Shown: positions 56,354-60,335 of the stretch, piece by piece
Layout: each line of letters starts with the position of its first letter
Position numbering within the stretch: the stretch's first letter is position 1
Source of the DNA: Acidaminococcales bacterium
Lineage (GTDB): Bacteria > Bacillota > Negativicutes > Acidaminococcales > JAISLQ01
DNA: 60,335 nt
Direction of reading: 5' to 3'
NCBI GenBank assembly: GCA_031290885.1
Contig: JAISLQ010000037.1
Span: 1-60,335, forward strand
Program-made: the position numbers and the translations under genes
The notes under the pieces: model-generated
Database searches by the model: none
What the model was told of the DNA's origin: nothing
Seen by the model: the letters and a program-made list of their open reading frames with translations, nothing else

Positions 56354-57451
56354 GTGAAAATCGCGCAACAGATTGCATTTTTCCTGTTTTTCTTTTTTAT
56401 CTTTACGGTTCACGCACCCTCGGCCTTGTCAAAAGAAATGGTCTTGTTGGACTCAGATATGGTAGACTCGTTTGACGACGGCGTGGCCATGATTTTGCTG
56501 GCCAATGCTCCCCGCGTGGAACTGGTGGGGGTAACGATCGTTAGCGGCAACAGTTGGGTGAAGGCAGGGGTCGCGTCCGCCCTGCGCCAGCTTGAAATCG
56601 AGGGCAAAAGCTCCGTCCCGGTGGCGGCTGGCCTTGCTTATCCACTGCGCCCCAACCGGCATGAACTGTTTGAACTGGAACGCCCTCTGTTCGGCAGGGG
56701 GCAGGACGCATGGGTGGGCTGCTTTGGCCTGCCTGAACCCAAATCCTGGCAGGAGGACTATATAAAGCGCTACGGCATCGCCCCGGATCCGGCGGTCAAA
56801 CCGATAAAAAAGCACGCCGTGGATTTTATCATCGACTCGGTCAGGGCCAACCCCGGCCAAATAACCATTGCCGCCATCGGCCCTTGCGTCAATCTGGCCC
56901 TGGCGATCCGAAAAGCCCCGGACATCGTTCCCCTGATTAAACGGGTGGTTTACATGGGAGGCGCTTTCTACAGGCCGGGCAACATTACTCCCGCAGCGGA
57001 ATTTAACTGGTATTTTGACCCCGAAGCAGCCAAAATATCATTGCGGGCGCCATTTAAAGAGCAAACAATAGTAGGGCTGGACGTGTGCGAAAAGGTCGTT
57101 TTTCGGCGCGCGCACTATGACCGTCTGCTGAAAACCCTCGGCAAGAGCGGGCAGGCGCAATTGCTGCGAGCTTCCTTTGTCGGGCAAAGTTTTGAAAAAA
57201 ACGAGGACTTTACCTTCTTTGACTGGGACGTGATTGTTGCGGCCATCATCATTGACCCTTCCTTAATTGTCCGAAAGGAAAATGTCTTTGTCGACGTGAA
57301 TGACCAGTACGGACTTTCCTACGGGCAATCCCTGGCCTATGAAGAAGCCCCCCCTGTCGGGGCGCAGCGCGCCGACGTTGTTTTGGACATTGACACAGAG
57401 CGCTTCTGGAACCTGCTCAACGACAAAACATACTGGGCTTCGGCCAGGTAG
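56354..57451 (+). CDS. Exported nucleoside hydrolase-like protein
   Basis: A 365-residue protein with a signal peptide (about residues 1-26: hydrophobic FFLFFFFIFTVHAPSA). The mature enzyme begins MVLLDSDMVDSFDDGVAMIL, the aspartate-rich calcium site of inosine-uridine hydrolases. The spacing D-x-D-x5-DD has two extra residues compared with DTDPGxDD. TIAAIGPCVNLALAIRK, VVYMGGAFYRPGN and AEFNWYFDPEAA match the family. Substrate aspartates Asp33, Asp35, Asp41 and Asp42 are present. It would release bases from nucleosides outside the cytoplasm. GTG 56354 has GAGGTG upstream; upstream frame is not used by this start. Confidence 0.82.
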   Translation: MKIAQQIAFFLFFFFIFTVHAPSALSKEMVLLDSDMVDSFDDGVAMILLANAPRVELVGVTIVSGNSWVKAGVASALRQLEIEGKSSVPVAAGLAYPLRPNRHELFELERPLFGRGQDAWVGCFGLPEPKSWQEDYIKRYGIAPDPAVKPIKKHAVDFIIDSVRANPGQITIAAIGPCVNLALAIRKAPDIVPLIKRVVYMGGAFYRPGNITPAAEFNWYFDPEAAKISLRAPFKEQTIVGLDVCEKVVFRRAHYDRLLKTLGKSGQAQLLRASFVGQSFEKNEDFTFFDWDVIVAAIIIDPSLIVRKENVFVDVNDQYGLSYGQSLAYEEAPPVGAQRADVVLDIDTERFWNLLNDKTYWASAR

Positions 57452-57857
57452 CGGGGCAGGGCATGTTGGCGCTGCCGGAGAGATCTTCCGCAAAGCCTGA
57501 AATCATGCCGGGGGGCTTCGGCATCTGCCGCGCTCCCGCCAACGCCGTAATTAAATCGCCTTCGCGCAAACGCGATATACGGGCGATTTAAAGCGGCCGC
57601 CATCAAATCGCGCTTTAGCGGCCAACGTACCGCGTGGGCGTTGGCCATGCGCGTTGGCATGTTCTTGCCGATGTTTAAGCGACATAAAATATATTCACAA
57701 CGCCCGCGCTCTGCAAGCAACTTGCGCGAAGTATGCGACAAAAGACTTGATTCGCATGGCGCCGCAAGGTGGAGGTTGCCGCCGGCGCTGGGATGAACTT
57801 CATAAGGAAAAGAAGCGTAGTTGCCGCCGATATTTAAGGGATTTGCAGTGAGATTTC
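57452..57857. other. Non-coding region before the R-M genes, with hairpins
   Basis: No convincing gene on either strand. ATGCCG/CGGCAT pairs near 57505-57524. A long hairpin has outer arms TTAAATCGCC (57551-57560) and GGCGATTTAA (57582-57591) and an inner CGCG stem. Composition shifts from GC-rich to more AT-rich towards the methyltransferase. A minus-strand frame (57337-57873) has no ribosome site or known motif. Confidence 0.5.
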
Positions 57858-57886
57858 TTGACGATGATGCCAAATCAGGCTATGAT
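57858..57886 (+). promoter_or_regulatory. Strong sigma-A-type promoter of the R-M operon
   Basis: TTGACG (57858-57863), 17 bases and TATGAT (57881-57886). Transcription should start near 57893, two bases before the first in-frame ATG at 57895, so that ATG would be leaderless and ATG 57949 is the better start. Confidence 0.72.
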
Positions 57887-57948
57887 TTTAATAAATGAAA
57901 TCTTTTTGCGTGTTCTGGGGTGATTCCTCAAGAAAGCGGGTTGAGAAA

Positions 57949-59040
57949 ATGCCGCAGGCTGCCGAAATTACAAAAAATTTGCACATTAAAAACGCTGTCG
58001 CGCCATTCGCAGCGGCAAAACATTTGTTTTCTTCGATTGAACTGTTTGCCGGAGCGGGTGGCCTTGCTCTTGGCATCGAAAAGGCGGGTTTTAATACTCG
58101 CGCCTTGATAGAGCTTGACAAAGACGCCGCAGCCACGCTAAGACGCAACCGCCCGTTTTGGAACGTCATTCACGACGACATAGCAAACATTTCCTCTTTG
58201 GACTTGTCAGATCTGTTTAAGCTGCCGGTCGGAGAATTAGATATGCTTTCCGGGGGCGCGCCCTGCCAGTCGTTTTCTTATGCCGGAAAGCGTTTAGGAT
58301 TAGAGGACGCGCGGGGAACTCTTTTTTACCACTTCGCCGTATTCTTGCAAAAACTTCAACCGAAAGTATTTTTGTTTGAGAACGTGCGCGGCTTGCTGAC
58401 TCACGATGGAGGGCGTACATATCAAACAATCCTTGATATTTTTGCAAAAAGCGGCTACGCAAGCCAGAAACAAATTTTAAATGCTTGGGATTACGGGGTC
58501 GCTCAAAAGCGGGAACGTCTAATTACAATCGGCATTCGCAATGACTTGGTGGAAATAATAAAAATTGACTTTCCTTTGCCCCATAGTTATAAGCCTGTTT
58601 TGCGCGATGTGCTCAAAAACATTCCCGCAAGCGAGGGCGCTGAATATTCGGAATGCAAACGCAAGATATTTGAATTGGTTCCGCCTGGTGGTTATTGGCG
58701 CGACATACCAGACAATATCGCAAAAGAGTATATGAAAAGCTGTTATTTTATGGGCGGCGGCCGCACAGGCATTTTACGGAGACTTTCCCTCGATGAGCCA
58801 TCGCTGACGGTTTTAACTTCTCCATCGCAAAAACAAACAGATCGTTGTCATCCATTAGAACCGCGCCCCTTTAACATCCGCGAAAATGCCCGCATCCAAT
58901 GTTTCCCGGACGATTGGACTTTCTGTGGAAGCGTAGGCAGCCAATACAAACAGGTCGGTAACGCTGTGCCCATAAACCTTGCCTTTGCGATTGCAAAAGA
59001 AATTTACAAGGGCCTGGATACTGCAAAATGTCAGTGTTAG
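57949..59040 (+). CDS. DNA (cytosine-5) methyltransferase, type II R-M
   Basis: A 363-residue C5 methyltransferase. Motif I is SIELFAGAGGLALGIEKAGF and motif IV is GGAPCQSFSYAGKRLG with the catalytic cysteine (residue 106 from this start). Motif VI is LFENVRGLL and motif VIII is AQKRERLITIGIR. IQCFPDDW and QVGNAVPINLAFAIAKEI close motifs IX and X. Start at ATG 57949 is preferred because the promoter would initiate about two bases before ATG 57895; a leaderless start there is possible. The endonuclease overlaps its last 13 bases. Codons are more AT-rich than in the neighbours, suggesting transfer. Target GGNCC is inferred from the partner. Confidence 0.85.
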   Translation: MPQAAEITKNLHIKNAVAPFAAAKHLFSSIELFAGAGGLALGIEKAGFNTRALIELDKDAAATLRRNRPFWNVIHDDIANISSLDLSDLFKLPVGELDMLSGGAPCQSFSYAGKRLGLEDARGTLFYHFAVFLQKLQPKVFLFENVRGLLTHDGGRTYQTILDIFAKSGYASQKQILNAWDYGVAQKRERLITIGIRNDLVEIIKIDFPLPHSYKPVLRDVLKNIPASEGAEYSECKRKIFELVPPGGYWRDIPDNIAKEYMKSCYFMGGGRTGILRRLSLDEPSLTVLTSPSQKQTDRCHPLEPRPFNIRENARIQCFPDDWTFCGSVGSQYKQVGNAVPINLAFAIAKEIYKGLDTAKCQC

Positions 59041-59816
59041 GCTTTATTTCAGACGCGGACTTTCATAAACATGTTGAATTAACCATACAGCAATACGGCG
59101 ACAAACTCGTTGCTTTTGACTTGCAGAATTTTAATAGCAATATTGTGGATCCTATAAAATTAATTTTTGACAAAACGGTTTATCGCTACTCTTGGGAAGA
59201 GATTATCAAGAATGAAATTTTTCGCCAGCGCGATAAGTCCAACAATAACGACATAGGCTATTTTCATCAACGCATTTTTCAGTATATAGCCAGTTGTTCT
59301 ATCCCTTCGAAAGGTTGGGACGTCATTTTCAAACGCAACGGCGGCATTATGCTGCCGGACGGCGACAGGGTTTCGACCATCTATGTTGAGGTGAAGAACA
59401 AGCACAATACCATGAACTCGGCTTCAAGCAGCAGGACATATATTACAATGCAAGGGCAGTTGCTTAAAGATGATGATTGTGCGTGTTTTCTTGTTGAAGC
59501 AATAGCAAGACATTCTCAAAATACCACTTGGGCTGTCAGTATCGATGGAATTCGACAAAGACACCGTAGAATACGCCGTGTAAGCATGGACGAGTTTTAT
59601 AGTATTGTTACCGGACAAGCAGACGCTTTCTGTAAAATGTGCATGGCGTTGCCCTCTGTCATTGAAAATGTTGTAGAAAACACCGCCGCCGCTATCGTTC
59701 CCAATGATACTGTTATTGACGAGCTGCGCGCAATAGCCGAAAAGGAAAATGGCGCAATCGCACTTTCACTGTATATGCTTGGGTTTGGCTCATACATCGG
59801 ATTTAGAAAGCAATAA
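59028..59816 (+). CDS. Type II restriction endonuclease, Eco47II-like
   Basis: A 262-residue endonuclease overlapping the methyltransferase by 13 bases. The middle contains IGYFHQRIFQYIASCSIPSKGWDVIFKRNG, then STIYVEVKNKHNTMNSASS. Asp98 and Glu121-x-Lys123 fit the PD-(D/E)XK nuclease core, and the 'KNKHNTMNS' stretch is what I associate with the Eco47II/Sau96I-type enzymes (GGNCC). The cognate methyltransferase directly upstream makes the pair a complete type II system. The exact recognition sequence is inferred. No control (C) protein gene was seen. AT-rich relative to the surrounding genome. Confidence 0.78.
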   Translation: MSVLGFISDADFHKHVELTIQQYGDKLVAFDLQNFNSNIVDPIKLIFDKTVYRYSWEEIIKNEIFRQRDKSNNNDIGYFHQRIFQYIASCSIPSKGWDVIFKRNGGIMLPDGDRVSTIYVEVKNKHNTMNSASSSRTYITMQGQLLKDDDCACFLVEAIARHSQNTTWAVSIDGIRQRHRRIRRVSMDEFYSIVTGQADAFCKMCMALPSVIENVVENTAAAIVPNDTVIDELRAIAEKENGAIALSLYMLGFGSYIGFRKQ

Positions 59817-59821
59817 AATCC

Positions 59822-59923
59822 CCCGCGTATGCGGGAGGAAGTCGTGGGCTATTATAAGCGCGCATTTAGTTTGATAAAAAAGCTCATTTAGTTTGACATA
59901 AAGTAACTTTATTAAACTACTTT
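59822..59923. repeat. AT-rich junction with hairpin, tandem 22-mers and palindrome
   Basis: After the endonuclease stop comes a hairpin CCCGC/GCGGG (59822-59835). Next are two tandem 22-base units sharing CATTTAGTTTGA (59863-59874 and 59885-59896). Last is an imperfect palindrome bounded by AAAGTA (59900-59905) and TACTTT (59918-59923). This looks like an end of a mobile element or its scar; the identity is not resolved. Confidence 0.5.
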
Positions 59924-59949
59924 AAAAACAGCCGCCTTTTAAGGAGTCG

Positions 59950-60335
59950 GTCAATTGCAATATCAAATGCAACAAATTTCCCATAGGGCTTGGCATACAC
60001 CAATCCTTGTATCGCCATGGCTTAGGCAAGGGGATTATGCCGCGATTGCCTCTTTGATTTTCATAAGCTCTTGCGCTAACGCTTCTATAGGCGTCATGTA
60101 GCCTAAAATCTTCCTCGGCAGATTGTTGTTCCACTCCGCCGCCATCTCTATGATCTCCGGCGCCAGTTCGTCTATGCTCCCGCCCTTTTTTATAAATCGC
60201 CGCAAGAGCCCGTTGTGCCGCTCGTTCGTCCCCTTTTCAAAGCTTGCGTACGGATGGCAAAAATATACCGCGCATTCCACCGCGCCTTTCAGCCCTGCAA
60301 ATTCCGCCCCGTTGTCCCCTGTTATGCTCTTAAAG
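59950..60335 (-). mobile_element. IS30-family insertion sequence, one end within the window
   Basis: The transposase end at 60035-60335 belongs to an IS30-type element. The probable terminal region lies between about 59950 and 60034, where on the minus strand AAATTTGTTGCATTTGATATT and the following TTGCAATTGACC resemble IS30-family ends. The exact boundary and target duplication cannot be set by eye, and the other end lies outside the window. Confidence 0.6.
60035..60335 (-). CDS. IS30-family transposase, C-terminal part (continues past window end)
   Basis: The minus-strand frame is open from the window end to a stop at 60035-60037, giving the last 99 or so residues. It contains SITGDNGAEF (the second DDE aspartate), then HPYASFEKGTNERHNGLLRRFIKKG, which holds the catalytic glutamate of IS30 transposases, and EWNNNLPRKILGYMTPIEAL as the closing motif. 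The N-terminal DNA-binding part and first catalytic aspartate lie beyond the window. The frame shows no damage in the visible part. Confidence 0.88.
   Translation of the reverse strand, partial: FKSITGDNGAEFAGLKGAVECAVYFCHPYASFEKGTNERHNGLLRRFIKKGGSIDELAPEIIEMAAEWNNNLPRKILGYMTPIEALAQELMKIKEAIAA

Noticed and set aside
57337-57873. 178-residue minus-strand open frame
   Set aside because: It overlaps the end of the nucleoside hydrolase gene, has no ribosome site or recognisable domain, and its arginine/alanine-rich content looks like a shadow of GC-rich DNA.
59820-59843. CCCCCGCGTATGCGGGAGG resembles half of a type I-E CRISPR repeat
   Set aside because: Only one copy is present, with no repeat-spacer pattern and no cas genes nearby; it is treated as a hairpin after the endonuclease gene.

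Overview
The window reads as chromosome of a flagellated diderm Firmicute, most likely a Negativicute (Sporomusa/Selenomonas-like). The Firmicute signs are an hrcA-grpE-dnaK-dnaJ-prmA-rsmE-mtaB heat-shock operon with a perfect CIRCE operator, a gap-pgk-tpi-gpmI-eno glycolytic cluster and sigma-A type promoters. The outer-membrane signs are an RND efflux pump with its periplasmic adaptor and an O-antigen-ligase/heptosyltransferase-like protein. The DNA is GC-rich and densely coded. The right end, with a restriction-modification pair and an IS, is visibly more AT-rich. The genus assignment is inference.

Layout. 1-9.4 kb: a fragment of an Rpn-type nuclease gene, then a plus-strand run for nonulosonic (pseudaminic-type) acid synthesis and probable flagellin glycosylation: pseF, pseG, pseI, a DegT aminotransferase, a Gfo/Idh/MocA oxidoreductase, a GT-like protein, a truncated methyltransferase, a FemAB-like transferase and a 561-aa protein of unknown family. 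9.4-13.9 kb: a sigma-28-type promoter followed by flaG, fliD, fliS, a fliT-like gene and a divergent FliD-like protein. 13.9-19.1 kb: a Nudix hydrolase, tRNA-Gly(CCC) with its own promoter, and a 1270-aa hybrid histidine kinase with two kinase cores and two receivers. 19.2-24.3 kb: a minus-strand MFS exporter and an Ada-AlkA fusion, divergent from a radical-SAM/partner pair of putative DNA-repair genes.

24.3-35 kb (minus strand): lepA-hemW and the CIRCE-controlled heat-shock operon through to mtaB. 35.3-45.3 kb (plus): a chemoreceptor, a GNAT-like protein, the RND pump pair, a small exported protein and an O-antigen ligase-GT9 fusion. 45.5-49.8 kb: a 1448-aa protein joining two BadF-type activase ATPase modules to HgdB-like dehydratase modules. 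50-56.2 kb: gap, a covalent PGK-TIM fusion, gpmI and eno, covering glycolysis from glyceraldehyde-3-phosphate to PEP. 56.3-57.5 kb: an exported nucleoside hydrolase-like protein behind a 12-G tract. 57.9-59.8 kb: a type II restriction-modification pair (C5 methyltransferase plus Eco47II-like endonuclease). The window ends inside an IS30-family transposase on the minus strand.

Most promising for follow-up: the uncharacterised proteins and decaying methyltransferase in the flagellar glycan island, the FliD-like extra protein, the PGK-TIM and ligase-GT9 fusions, evenly spaced direct repeats over the promoter of the radical-SAM repair pair, the poly-G tract, and the recently acquired R-M/IS30 edge. 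No CRISPR array, rRNA or replication origin was seen.
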